DNA of 64,000 bases. Source: Adineta ricciae. Its lineage: Eukaryota; Rotifera; Eurotatoria; Adinetida; Adinetidae. The notes below the pieces were generated by a model. That model was not told the origin of the DNA and did no database searches. It saw only the letters and a program-made list of their open reading frames with translations. Made by a program: the position numbers and the translations under genes. The stretch lies in contig CAJNOJ010000007.1 of the NCBI GenBank assembly GCA_905250025.1, forward strand, positions 124,001-188,000, read 5' to 3'. Shown here one piece after another: positions 50,101 to 63,962 of the stretch (position 1 is the first letter of the stretch; every line of letters begins with the position of its first letter).

Positions 50101-53100
50101 ATGTGAAAGGTATCCTGTTGCTTGAGAGGAATGTTCAGCTGCACAGTAACCATAGCGTTGACAATAGGTTTGAGAACTGAATTTACTCAGTTGATTCAAT
50201 GATTGTTCTTGTGCTTTTTGAACCATCGAGCGACAATCATCATCCGTACATTGAGAGAGAAGTGCTTTGGTAACTTCGTTTAACGTTGTTCGGAATTTAG
50301 CTTGTCGAGAATTCAACCGATTGGTACAACATTGACATTTGTCACCATCGATTTTACACTAGAAGTAAATGGTCGTGTCGTTTTTAATTAATTCGATATT
50401 AGAAAATTCTCACTTCTTGTTGCTGATGTTGTTGAACAGGACAGAAACCCATTTGTTTGCAGAAGGTCTCTGGAGTAAATTCATTAACTTTGGCTTGCAT
50501 TCGATCGCAAACGCGGTTGAACCATGAAACACAGTAATCTTTAGTTAAGCTCCAATCGCATGTAGCTAAAAGTCCAGTCCGTAAAGACTCCTGAGAAAAA
50601 ATAATTCTGATCCTAGTTTATTCTTTCCTAATGAATTACTTACAATCATCTTCAAATCATAATCTTTCTTTGTTGAATAGAATTGTATACAACAATCGCA
50701 TTTGTCTTTGCAGTTGTCAACATTGACTGATGGTTTACAGTTGGATGCTCGATCAAGTTCGCATAATTCTTGTTCGATGTGTCCATTTTCATTGAACAGT
50801 GATTTGAATAAACCTTCCATGCGTGCATTGTTTTCATCAGATTCGACTAATTGCTGGCACAATTTCTCGAATGGACTGTTTGATGGACAAACAACTGTAG
50901 TCAGAGATTGACCAGATGCACAAAGTGTTTCAGTATTCAGTTGTGAAAGTTTCTCAGTGACATCCAAGGTTGAACGATCAATGATGGAGTAACAATCTTT
51001 ATTCCACTAAAAACAGAGAAGGTCATGGAGAATTTGAAGAAAAACGGATCTTTTACTGGGATATATTCACATAGTGATTTAAGATTTTTGTTAATTGTTG
51101 TGATCGACGAAAGAAGAAATTGTTTTTTGGAGTCTATGCGTGATTGGCATTGGGACAATGTTTCAATCTACAAATTTGTCCTAATAGTAGAAGTCCAAGA
51201 TGTAAATGACTTACGACAACAGGCGATGACGATGTACAATGGTCTAATAATTGACACACGCGTTTCGAATTCTGTAGAAGAAACAAACATAGTTAAATGT
51301 TCGATCTCTGATAAATATCAGTTTTCAAATACTAAACTTACAAATTGTGAAGTTAATTTGTTAACATTTGCATCCAATCGTGCAGTTGTTTCCGAACACT
51401 AATACAACATTAGAATCGCGATTGTCTATTATTATCATGAACAACAAGCTGTACCTTATCCGATGTTGGCATACGTTGACACAAAGTTTTGATACTTTCA
51501 ACCGTTCCTCGCTACATTAAAAAAACAATCAAATGCATCTCTTATTTGTTTGATATCTATTTAACAATTACCAAGAATGTAGCAACTTGCACTTCATGAA
51601 TTTCGACCTTGTTCATGCAGCATTCACATTTATCGTTGCACTAAAATGTCAGAAATTAGTGAGGCCATAGTGAATAACTTCGTTCGATTTACATTTTCGA
51701 ATGATGAACTTGATACACAAATGCCCATTTCTGCACAAACTTTCTTTGGATCAATATCTTTCGCGATCATGGCGAGTATAGCTGGGCCTTCAGCGTCCAT
51801 GGTTCTCTTACACTAAAACAATCATATGAACAATTCAATTCATAGACCGAGTCTAAATACATACCATTTCAGATAGGGAACCGAGCTTTGAACAAACTTC
51901 TGTTTTCATGTATTCGATGATTTCCTTCTAAAAATAACAAAGAACGTTTAAAATCGAGTTTTCGGTAAAGACAAGGGGATATTATAAATAACCGCTAGGT
52001 TCATTTTTAGGCGTTCGATCTACCTCTGTTGAATTTCTTGTCAATGATCTTTTTATCGAATCAAAAGCCAATTTACACAAAGTACAATTGAGGGAATCCT
52101 TGTTCAGAGGCAATACAAGCTAACAAGCAAATTGAACATTTACACATCCAACAATCTATACTTACATTAAGAACATTATCTGATGGATTGATTTCCGTTG
52201 GTTTACATCGATCTGCACTCAATTGATCACAAAACTTCAAATCAACGCAGATTTGTTTTGGATCCTAAAATGCAGATGATGATATTTCGTAATTGACTAT
52301 ACTTCATAAGTTATATACCAATGATCGAACGAAATTAACCAACGCACTCAATGATTCATCAACAGTCTTGACACACTAAAATGAAATAAAACAGATTAAC
52401 TCAACGAGGAAAAATGAGAATCAAGCAGCATATACCTCATCTTTTTGTGGTAGTTGTTCACAAAGATGACGAAGAAATTCCGATGAATGATTCTGAAATA
52501 AATCGATTCAAATCGAATTGTTTTGAACACAATTTAGTATAGTTCTTTTACCACAAGTTTCTCGGCAATATGCTTTCGTCGTGTGAAATCATCAACGCAT
52601 CGTTGACACTTGTTTTTGTCCTAGAGAACAATAACAGATTTCAGTTCAGTATTTACAAGATGCCCTACATCGTCAATAGCCAGATTGTCCAGGAACGACA
52701 TTCGTTGAGGACAAATGCCAAACATACGACACAGATCTTTGCCTTCCTGCAAAACAAATCATGACTAGATTTGTGCAAATCGAAGAACAAGTCATACCAT
52801 ATCATTGAAAAGAGCTTGTACGAAGCGGTTGCCATCTTTGTCAACTAATGCGTTGCACTGAAGTGAATTATCAGAAAATTAAACTATTATTAATAGAAAA
52901 AGAAACTACATACGACATCTTTGAATGAACCGAGTTTATCACACATGTTTTGTTTGAGAAATGCATCCATGTCATTCTAAAAGAAATACTTTAATCGGAG
53001 AAATATCTCGATTTTATTTACTTTTTGAATGGGACTTGTCTTTGCCATGACATCATTAATACAGACATGAAAACGGGTGCAAAGTAACATTGGTTTCTAG

Positions 53101-55213
53101 AATTGAATTGAATTGTTGCATACATCAATCGCCGTCTAAAACTCGATCTCTTACTGTTCCACGTTTGATGCTATCAATCAAATCGTGGGCTTTCGTTTCG
53201 ATGATATCCTTACAATCCTTCTTTGCTACGCCAGTCAAACGCGAACAAACTTGTTCATCAATGTAAAGAAGTACTTTATCCTGTAAATTGACGAGAATTT
53301 GCAAAGAACCAATCTTACAAGCAATTGTTTCCTTACATCAGTATGTTCTGCATCGAGCATATATTTGGCTGTTGATAAAACAAATGTACATAATTCACAA
53401 TGTACATTAGGCAGGGCCTAAATCAATGAAAATGATGATCGAAACAAGATACAATCGGATTCTCTTACTTGTAAAGTAGAATGATCAGTAAAATCGCTCA
53501 AATAATCGCAGACTTTTGACAGTTCCTATAAAACATTTTGTCCATTTATATTAACTGGAGAAATAGTATGCTGATTACTTACAATATTGCTAGCAACATG
53601 TCCATAAATGTTAATACCATGTTTCTCAACGATATTTCTGCACTGAATAATTAGAAATCGATGATATTCCATTAACAAATGATATTAGAATTTATTATGT
53701 CCCTTACTTTCTGCACGAGTTCTGGTGTTGATAGTTTTTGACAATCATCCTTCAAAAACGATTGAATCTCATCGCGATTTTTATGTTGATTAACATGGAG
53801 TTCATGTGTGGCACGAACAAGAACGTTGCATAACATTTTAGATTGTTCATCGATCGGTACGGGTTTTGGTTCTTCATCTTCGAATGTGATGATTTTCTTC
53901 TCTTCCTCTGTTTCAGCATCAATTGTCACACGTGTTGTCAGTGTAGCCTCCTTACACATATGTGACAAATGACAGATAACACCAGGATCCTGAATCATTC
54001 TCAATGTAGGACCAGAAAATTCGAATGATTTCAACTTACGATATTTGTTTGAACCAATACAAGAATTTCATGAGCATATCGGCTCATTCTTTGTACACAC
54101 TAAAACCATTTTCAAGTAGAACGAATAGGTTTTTAGTTAATTTCTTTACTTCATCGATGGCTTCTTTTGTTGGTAGCATTGAACACGCACCGGATAACCA
54201 TTTTTCAACATCCATCTAAATAGAAGATAAAATTCGTCTTTCATCCGTGTACAACGTATATAATTAGAATATATACTTCAGTTTTATTTTCTTGAACGAT
54301 CGTACGTAGTTTTTGTATGGTAAATTCACAATATTGACAAATATTGTCATTTGGTTTCTTTTGAATGGCTTGTTGAGACCAAACTCGGTTCGAGCAGTGT
54401 TCAATCGAGCTACATTCCCGGGAATTACTCAACGATGAACACCAATACGATGGGCCCCATGTACATCGGTTCTGTCCGAGAAGCACTGCAAACAAAACAT
54501 CTCGAGTTGTTTCATACTAGGAATATAATGATACTTACTTGGCTTTTCGGTTGTTGATTCTTCAGTTACCGGTTCAATCAAACAAATGTCCATCAAATGG
54601 CACAATGTAGTATAACGCTAGAAGTACAGCAATTCATCAATAATTCATATGTTTAGAACAATATGCTTACTTTGTTTTTCATTAACGATGCAACTGATGT
54701 GCCATAGTTTCCAAGGACATTTTTACACTGAAAGAAATATTCACTAGAGAAAAGATTCAAGAAGTTAATTCGAGCTCACTTTTGTTGAAATGCTTGTCAC
54801 TGGAAATAAATCACATGCTTTTACTAACGATGACTGGATTAAATTCTAAGAATCACATTTAGTCGAAATGATTTTCCAAAAGGAACTGACTCACTTCATC
54901 ACTGGCTAAATGTTGAATTTCTTTATGAGCGCTTTCAAGGATCTTTTGACACCAGTTACAGGCAATTGTCGATTCAACATTTGTGTGCTTTGAATCGTAA
55001 CGCCAAACAGTATCAGTACAATGACGTAGTGCACCACAATCTTGTGCCGTTTGAAATGATCGACACCAGTATTCTGGACCGACTGCACATTCCTTCTTGT
55101 ATGCAGTTGTGGAGTAAATTAATAAAGCTAAAAGAAAACTTTTTATTCAATCAAGTTCATCGATTTATGAACAACTTACTAAACAGACAAGTGACAATAG
55201 CGGCTTTCGCCAT
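47183..55213 (-). CDS. Giant prosaposin-like protein A (multiple saposin-B domains, three saposin-A domains)
   Basis: Minus-strand gene with many short exons separated by ~50-60 bp introns. Exon 1 (55213-55180) and exon 2 (55127-54895) encode a signal peptide (MAKAAIVTCLFTLLIYSTTA) and a saposin-A domain (GPEYWCRSFQTAQDCGALRH), then the first saposin-B start (CNWCQKIL). A second saposin-A block (CTWGPSYWCSSLSNSRECSS) lies at 54487-54272. Large later exons include about 50360-49797, 49750-49140, 49074-47945 and 47886-47301. The last exon (47242-47183, after a 58-bp intron) completes a C-terminal saposin-A cap (YWCTSRQNAILCN joined to AVELCEKNVWS). I count at least ten saposin-B-like units with paired cysteines and YGP motifs, against four in vertebrate prosaposin. 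Saposins are lysosomal lipid-binding activators, released by proteolysis. Not every exon boundary was traced. Confidence 0.83.
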
Positions 55214-57233
55214 GGTGTCACACTATAGAATCAAAATTAAGAATAACAAACTTGTTTATCTAAAAGAAATTCAATGTGATACCGACTGATCAATAATATC
55301 TATTCGAATGATCTATACACCTGAGATAATGTATAGAACATGACTCAATTTTTACAATTTCTGATAAAGAGCGCTTCTTATAGTATCGTATCTGATATAA
55401 AAGATAATGTTGAAGAGTTTCAAGCGTTTATTATCTATAAGACAAGAGCAGACGCACGGATGAAGGTAGAATAGCGTATCACAACTACATTTACCTATCT
55501 TCACAAGCACAGTCAACCCTTTTTTTTTTACAAACGCTGCTGTTACGGATGAAGGAGCAAATTTTGTTTGCTCGTAAGTATTGCGATGACTAAGAGAGGG
55601 AACAATCACTGACATATAGCGAGAAATAAATGAAAAAAGTACGTTTTTTTTGTCTGAAATCGATGCGTTTGTTAATGAATGAAATTATATCTGGTAAATT
55701 GATCCGAAAAAGAAGCAATACATTCGTTGAAGAAGAAAGAAATATTCAATAACGAGAAAGAGTGCAAAAATGAAAAACAAAGAACGTAGCAATGGTAGTG
55801 ACAACTAGCAACTGCTGATCAGATGAGTCATACTATTGTGTCATGAGAATATTCTTGAAAGATACATCGATTAGAAGTAATCTTTTTATAGAAAAAAGTG
55901 TTTTATTATATTAATTCATGTTATCATCTGTGTGAGGAAAATTTCTTCACAGTATCAAGGTAGAGGGCGCTAGTGTGCAATATACTGTCGCTTTTTCTGA
56001 CTTACTTGATATAAAAAAAGAATGCTAAAATGTGATCAAGCAATCTTAGATTATCTTATTGTGTTTATTTCCGAAGAGGCAAATGTGAATTTCATGTACA
56101 CACTAACATCTGTTCCGATTCATGTTATACGACTGGCTTTATAAGAGTCATATTCACTGAATAAATATGAAACATCGTACAAAAGAATCGGAGAGGCAAC
56201 CCATGTGGAGAAAATCGATGCGGTTTGAAAAAGTCAGCGTGAAGTTACGATTAACCGTATTTTAGAGGAAAATTATGTTTAATGACGGCTATAAATTGAA
56301 ACATGTTTTTTTTGTCAGAATCCACAGTGAAACAGAATGAATCAATCGGAATATGTGTTGCCATGTTCAATAACTTTGAGATACTTTGATTTGTATTCTT
56401 GGATGTTGCATCGAAAATAATCATAATCGACTCTCATGTCAATAGTATCACTTTCGTGTGACTGTAGAACTCTCTAGAATGTCGATGTTAGTTACTAGTT
56501 GATTATATGTTTAGATATGACATTATTCTTTGATCGGCCTTCGAAGACTGTTTTGAGGCCATTGAATGTTGGCATTAGCCCGGTTGTTGGTCCATTTCTC
56601 TTGGCACATTATGCCGTTTTTTATCGTGACAAGTTAGTTTCTTATTGGTCTGAATGTACATTTCCTTCTGAATCTTCTCACATGCTCATAGAAACAGGAA
56701 CGATTTCCACCACAAAAGTTTTATTTGAATTTCTCTATCAGCACTTAAGTCAATTTTATTTCAGTTTTCAATAATTTTATCGTGGCATATTTACTGTCTG
56801 CTGTAAGGACAACAGCTTATGCTTGTTTTTGTATCATCGCGTTTGTATGCTATGTAAACGATGCTTGCTGTCGAATAAAGATAATTGAAAAAAAAATCTA
56901 CAACTGGTTGATCATCTGTCAGTGAATCGATATGAATAGAAGAATACTATCTCATCCTTAGTTCCATAGACTGACAACCACCTGTCTCACTTTTTTTTTC
57001 AAGAAAGCGGCACTTCTTGTTATAGTATCAACAGTCGTTAATTACACACAACATCGGATCTCCTATTTTACATTTATTTATTAGCAATATAACACAAAAC
57101 AAACGAAAAGTCCACAACAATTCCTCTCTCTCTTTCTCAATGACATTCATTTTATGATTAAAAACGTCTTTTAACAACACTGATCAGGCAGAATAAAATC
57201 TTATAAAATGTGTAAACTTTGTTCACATCTTGA
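55214..57233. other. Intergenic region between prosaposin-like A and rhomboid genes
   Basis: About 2.0 kb of AT-rich sequence. One plus-strand frame at 56499-56774 (91 codons) has no recognisable features and is treated as chance. The left edge must contain the promoter of prosaposin-like gene A and the right edge the 3' UTR of the rhomboid gene. Confidence 0.5.
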
Positions 57234-58273
57234 TTATTTCATACGGATCGGTTTTATATAGAAAACAAGTAATGAGATACAAAAGTAACCGACAATTGCA
57301 ACTAATGCAACAAACTGAATTCGCCTTGCTCCATTTGGCACGCGTTTAGTTATGAACTCTGGCATTTCGCACAGGAAAAGGGCAACTAAAATGCCCATCA
57401 ATGCACCACCGCCATGCGCTGCATGATCAATACGACCGGAGAAATCCACATCAAGAAAAACGCTCATAACAAAGTATGGTATGACCAAAAGCATGATGAG
57501 AAATTGAATGATTTTATCCTGTAGATTCTTGATTGTAAAAATTCGTAATGTATTGTCAATAATACAGAAGAATAACAGACCGTAAACAGCGCCTGATGCG
57601 CCAACCGATACTAGAATAGGGATTACATGTTGGTCCAATACGTGAACTATCTCGAAAATTTCTACATACCCGTCTTTGGTCGAATTAATGCACTCATAAT
57701 ATTTCCGCTGAAACCGAATAGAATATAACTTATTGCGAATGTCTTCGTGCCGTATTTTCTCTCTAACAGAGAGCCAGCTAATGCTTGATAGACAAGATTG
57801 TTCAAAAGATGTGTAACACCACCGTGTAAAAACATTGGTGTAAAAAATCGATAGATTTGATAAGGGAAAAGAAATGCATGGCATTGAGATTTCAATCCAG
57901 AATTGTACATATCTCGTTCTGCTTTGTATGTAAGAGCTTTCATACAAGGAACATATTTACCACCCATCTTAATCCATGTGTCAGACGTAAGCGTTGTTCC
58001 TCGTTGAACAATATACATAATAATCAGCATTAACAGATCGAAGACTCCAACTCCAACAGTGAATAACGGACGGTGTGTAGGTCCTGATGAGGACACATGG
58101 GTTACTCGCTCTTGTCGATCGAGTTCCATAATGACATCTCCATTGAATGCGTACGTTCGCGATGCGTATGGTGGAACAGATGTGTTTGAAGTTGTATTTG
58201 ATGTCGGAGTCCGTTTAGAGGACTCGAATCCATCTCTTATCTTCATCCACATAGCTCTTGTAAACGTTGACAT
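57234..58273 (-). CDS. Rhomboid-family intramembrane serine protease
   Basis: Exons 58273-57670 and 57610-57234 (59-bp phase-1 intron) give 326 residues. After a polar N-terminus of about 70 residues come several membrane helices. Rhomboid features are HGGVTHLLNN on the second helix, the catalytic serine in VGASGAVYG right after the splice junction, and the catalytic histidine in IDHAAHGGGALMG. The serine-histidine dyad is intact, so it is a protease and not an inactive iRhom. Rhomboid-related proteases cleave single-pass membrane proteins within the bilayer, often to release growth-factor ligands. It lies alone between the two prosaposin-like genes, on the same strand. Confidence 0.92.
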
Positions 58274-58915
58274 ATCTACTTGATCCTATCTAAAAATATA
58301 TAGAACAATTTTTACGATTATTTACATATATATCGATCATAAATTCACGACAGCAAAAGAAGTTAGACAACAGCAAAACAACCGTCTTTAATCATCCCGT
58401 TCTTCGAATCAAGGGTTTCAGTTTAAATGATAAGAAAGATAACAAGGAAAAGTCTAGTTAAAAGATTATATAAACATGCTCATTTGACGATTTATATATA
58501 GTTTTGTTAATTATCTTCAGAAACGAGGAACGGTTGACTTTGGTAGTTGAGTACAAATTTCTCTGTTTACTTTTGCTTCACATGATCTCTTCAGAAATGA
58601 AATAATTATATGAGAGCTATCCGACGTTTAATAGAAAAAAAAGGAAGGCTTGTATTACAAGAGTGTTCACATGAGAAAATAATGATGATGATAATAATAA
58701 AACAATGAGGCTGGAATGAATGTATCAAAATCAACACCAGTATTTGTTTTCAAAGATAATATATACGAAAACATATGGCATTGACAGGCGAGAATAGCTT
58801 GAGAAAAAGAGAGATCGAATGAATATGTATGAGAAAACAGAAATAAAATGTGGAAAAACTAAATGTCTTCGTGTAATATGTATGAACAGTGATTAGAAAT
58901 GGATAGTTTGGTTTT
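58274..58915. other. Intergenic region upstream of the rhomboid gene
   Basis: About 640 bp of AT-rich sequence containing the rhomboid promoter and the 3' UTR of prosaposin-like gene B. A GATGATGATAATAATAATAA tract lies near 58682. The sequence was inspected for the C-terminal saposin and saposin-A cap seen in gene A; they are not recognisable. Confidence 0.5.
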
Positions 58916-61900
58916 TCAAACCGGTATACGAGCGTATTGATGATTGGAATACATGACTGGTTTCGATTCTTGCGCTGGGAGAACTTGACACATTCCAAGG
59001 TATCGACAAACCAACCGTGGATCAGCTAATTCAGTGATTAGTTCAGCAAGAACTGGTCCGTATGTTGAAATAAATTCACTACATTTAGTACGTTCGCGTC
59101 CTACAAGGAAAAACAACGAATTTCAAAGCTTTTCCCTTCGTATCAATAACGATTTGCAATCATACTTGGTAAAATAATACAAACAGTTGATAGTGCAGCT
59201 TCGACGGCTGCTTCTGATTTGTTATTTTTCAAGACGGCATCCAAATATGAAACAATATAATGGCACAGCGTACATTGCGGTGTGGCGTCCAAATTATGAA
59301 GTATACGGTTTTTTAATGTTTCATCGTCCTCTTTCGGACCATCAAGATGAACGGCTGGTTTTAATTCAGTCATGGGTGTTTGACAAATGGGTAATTCTTT
59401 GCAGAAATGTTTATCCATATGGAGTTTTGCCTCTCGAATATGTGGTCGAAATAATTCGATCAATGTTCTACATGGTGCATGATGTTCGGTTGATAAATGT
59501 GAGCAAACAGTAGATAACGCGTGCTCAAGCGCGTGATTGCTTGAATCACGTGCCATTGCGAGATTGACATATGTTGAAACATAGTCGCAGACACCACATG
59601 TGGCTTGATTGGCTTCGATGATATGTGATAACTCGACTTCCATTTGTTTTGTGCATAGATTGAGTCTCTTGCAGATTGTTGCTGGTTCGAAATGGCTGAG
59701 GAGTGTTTCAATAATCGATGGACCGTAGTTGCTAATCATTTCATGGCATTGATCTCGAAGAGTTGTTGGCATTTCATTGCAAACTTTTTCAAGACTTTGT
59801 TCAATTTCTTCCTTTGTTGAATCTTCGCGAATGTAACTTGAAACAGCATCCATAACATACTCGCAGAGAATGCAAGTGGAATTGGAATTATCGACTTCTT
59901 CTAATTCTGATTCTGCAGATAAATCTTTCATTCCCATTGTTGAACAAAGACGAAGACTTTTACAGAAATCGTCAGCATCGATATTATCGAGATAAGCTTT
60001 GAATTGATCGAACCGTCGATTGTAATAATCACGGCATTCATCTTTTACTGAACAGTAATCACATGTACGAAGAAGAAGATCACGAACGGAATCCTACAGA
60101 GATTAAACAAATTGACCTTTTTGAAAATAATTACCATGTGTCTTACTAATGAGCTAGCCCAAAAATCTTTTACGGATTGAACGGCATTTTTGCATGATTG
60201 GCAGATATCAGCATGTACATCGGTAGCTACTTGTTCGCGTAAATCGTCATCAATCAATTTGGGATTATTGGTTAATAAAGCTGTATACATGCGAGCATAA
60301 CGCTGACCATTGACTGAGCTTATTAAATGTTCACACATTGTTTTTAATTGGCCGTATTCCGAACAGATATTGTGCGCTTGTAAGCGTTCATCAAGTGTTT
60401 TTGTTTGGTGTTGAACAAAACTTTTCAAACGCAATAATGTTGTGCTTGGTTCGAACGAGCTGTCTGCTAAACAATAACCCAAATGTTTACAGATTTGTTG
60501 TGTTTTGAGTTCGTCGACTTCAACTAATAATTCCCGTTGTTTTGACAGAACTTGTGAGCGACAAAAATCATCTAAGCACAACGAAAAAAGATTTTGCGTC
60601 ATTTGATCGATTGTAGTGCGAAAACGGTTTTGACGAATATCAAGTTCAGCTTGACAAGTTGCACATTGTTCGTCGCTGGTAACAATCTTAACAATAAGCT
60701 CACAGTTGAGCAAAAGTTCAACTCATATATGAAATCTTACTTCTGATTTTGAACAGAAACTTAACAATTCACAAACGCGTTTTGAATCCTACAGAAAAAT
60801 CACTCTTTTTCCATACATCATTACTTTCGACTACTTACAAAACGTGCAACAGTCTTATCAACATTGGATTCAAATATATCAGCTAATCGAAGACACTATA
60901 CGGCAAAAAGAGAGAGATCGACGATTTCTTTTCCTATGCATATCAGTATCTTACTCTATCACGGGCAGGAACATGATCGCACATAACACGTGTACTAGCA
61001 ACAATTGTTCGCTATAAATAATCGAGCATAAATATGTAAGACAAAGCAAAGAATGCTTCTCCTACCATGAATTTCTCTAGTTGTTTTTGATAGAGTTCAA
61101 CTTTGTTTGTACAACATTGACATTTATCTTGGCACTAAAATTTCACGGATAGAACAAAAATTATTCGATGATCTGGCGAATAAACTCACAGTTTTCATGA
61201 CAGGATTTGTTGGACAGATGTCAAGTATGGTACAGACTTGATTTGGATCGATACTCTTTGTTATAAGGTTCAAAAGATTTAACCCTTCTGTTTCCGCGAG
61301 TTCAACACACTAAAGAACATTGTCAAAGTCAAAGTTGAAGATTTCTGCTCGCATGGAACATCATACCAGTGTCGATAGAGAACCAAGCCGACTACAAACA
61401 TCGTTTTTCCAAAATTCAACAATTTCTTCCTGTAAATAAAATTCAAGTGTGAAGTAAATCGAATAGGAAATAATGGTCAAGAGCTTTCAAAACCGAGCGA
61501 GCTACCTTGTTTATAGAAACATTTATTCCTCTATCTTTGAAACATGGACAAAAATCTGTGTCTTCTCCACGTCAAGAAAGAAATTCAAATCTTACATTGA
61601 TGACATTATCTAACGGTGCGATTTCCGTGACTTGAACTGTAATTAATGACTGTTGATCGCACATGTTCAGTTGTACACAAATAGCTCGTGGATCCTAGAG
61701 ACAACTTGTTTCAGTAAAACATTCAAGAGGATCAAACTTTTCATACCAATGATCGGATAAATGTAACCAGGTCATTGAGCGAATCATCAACAGATTTAAT
61801 ACACTAAATGTAGCACGGAAATTAAAAAATATATATATTTCATTTGTTACATGAGACATACTTCATCTTGTTGTGGTAGTTGTCCGCAAAGATGATGAAG

Positions 61901-63962
61901 AAATTCCGATGAACGATTCTAAACATCGATATGTCAATTACTGAATAATATCAATGATCTGTACTTACTACAAGTCTTTCAGCAATATGTTTTCTGCGAG
62001 TGAAATCTTTGACACAACGTTTGCATTTACTTGGATCCTTAAAATACAGAACGAGTGATGAAAATCAAATCAGAACTTGTTCAATCTTACATCTTTCAAA
62101 GCCAAGTCATTGAGAAGCGGCGATTTCTTTGGACATAATCCAAACATGTGACATAATTCCTTACCATCCTATTAAAACAAAGCTAATCTTTCTATTTAAT
62201 CGATTCACTTTGTGTGAAACATACAATTTCATTGGTAAGTATCTGTAAGAGACGTGTACCGTCTTTTTCAATTAACGCTTCACACTAAGATATAAGAGAA
62301 AAATTTGTTAAAAGTCAACAGTAAACTGCATTGAACAACATACTGCACTTTGAAGTGAGCCAAGCTGTCCACATAAGTTCTTTGTAAGGAATGAACGCAT
62401 TTCATCCTAAGAAAGATCGAAAATAATTTGAAGATATATTGCACATAATGGATGTCTCACTTTTTGAACGAGACTTGTTGTGTCAACGATGTTCTTATGA
62501 CAAAGTTGAAGTTGAGTGCAGAGAAGCACTGGTTGCTAAAATACTCATCGACATACGAAAATGAAAGCAATTCAGTCCATTTTGCTCTCCTACCATTCCA
62601 CTTTGGATATTTCGAATGAATTCTCGTCCGTTATTATCAATCATTTCTTTGCATTTCTTCTTCTCTGCACCAGTCAAACGTGAACAAACTTGTTCATCGA
62701 TATAGAGCAATACTTTATCCTAGAACATCAACTGTTGGAATGCATTTGTTTAGTCTATTGATTCCCTACTTCAGTATGCTTTGCATCAATCATTCGTTTA
62801 GCCATGGCCAAGACGAATGTGCATAGTTCGCAGCGTACCACTGGTTTAGACTAGACGAAATATTCGAAAATACCAATAATTTATTGCAGAATTCAGATTC
62901 TCATACTCGTAAAGCTGAATCGTCGAGGTAGTCACATATTTTTGATGATTCCTTAAAGAGATTATCGGTGTTTTCATATCAAAGTCTCGTTCTCTGATAC
63001 TAACCACATTGCTGGCAACATGTGCATAGATTTCATTGCCGTGGCGTTCAACCAAACTATCACACTGCAAAAACGAGAGATTATTTCATGAAATTTCAAC
63101 AAGTCTTTTATTGTTCGCGTACTTTTTCTGTTAAAGGCGTCGTTGGTAATTGTTGACAATCGTTTTTCAAAAATGCTTGAATGTCCATTCGTGTCTTTCC
63201 TTGTTTGACATGTAATTCTTTTGTGACACGAACAATGACATTGCATAACATTTTGGATTGTTCATCGACTGTTGTTGTTCCGGTATTTTCATCTAATTCA
63301 GTTGTTTCAGTTGCACAAACATTCATCAGATGGCACAATGTATCATAACGCTAAACAAAGCAGAAGGGAGAAATTTATTCAGTTGGCCATAATTTCAAAA
63401 CATACCTTGTTTTCCATTAACGCAAGAACTGTGGTTTGATGGTTTTCAACTGTAGTCTTACACTAAATCGAACAGAAGTTCGGTAACTCTTACCACGTAC
63501 AATCTATGTTACGTACTTTAGTCGAAACATCTTCCAATGGTAATAATTGACATCCATTAATCAATGTTGTTGATACTAAATCCTAGAAGAAGACCAAACA
63601 CCATTTCTGATAATGTTCTTTACAGATATGGATCACAAACGTGATTGTGGGCGACGTTTTCAATAGCTTTATGAGTATTTTCCAGAGTGTTACGACACCA
63701 TTCACACTTGGTTGTTGAATCAACGCTTGTATATTTTTCGTCATATTTCCAAACAGTGTCAGCACAATGACGTAGTGCACCACAATCCTGAGCATTTTGA
63801 AATGATTGACACCAATATTCCGGGCCAACGGCGCAATCTTGTTTATAAGCAGTTGTTAAACAACTCGTTATAGCTAAACAAAGAAAAATATTTTCTTCAT
63901 TACGGCATGCACTAATGAACTACTTTACCGATTAAATACGTGACAAAGACGGCTTTCGCCAT
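58916..63962 (-). CDS. Giant prosaposin-like protein B (paralogue of A, shorter)
   Basis: Minus-strand gene starting at the ATG at 63962 (signal peptide MAKAVFVTYLI joined in phase 1 to AITSCLTTAY), followed by a saposin-A domain (GPEYWCQSFQNAQDCGALRH) and a saposin-B start (CEWCRNTLENTHKAIENV). Many 50-130 bp exons follow, with introns of 50-60 bp. Large exons are about 60700-60150 and 59940-59160. The last exon (about 59100-58916) ends CRYLGMCQV...YARIPV-stop. The order follows gene A, but three parts are missing: the second saposin-A plus saposin-B block, a stretch of over 300 residues between LRLCS and NSTCILCEY, and everything after the CRYLGMCQV unit including the C-terminal saposin-A cap. 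It is otherwise intact, so probably functional. Not every exon boundary was traced. Confidence 0.82.

Noticed and set aside
56499-56774. 91-codon plus-strand frame as a small gene
   Set aside because: No recognised motif, no signal peptide, no clear promoter or poly(A) signal, and base use like the surrounding intergenic DNA.
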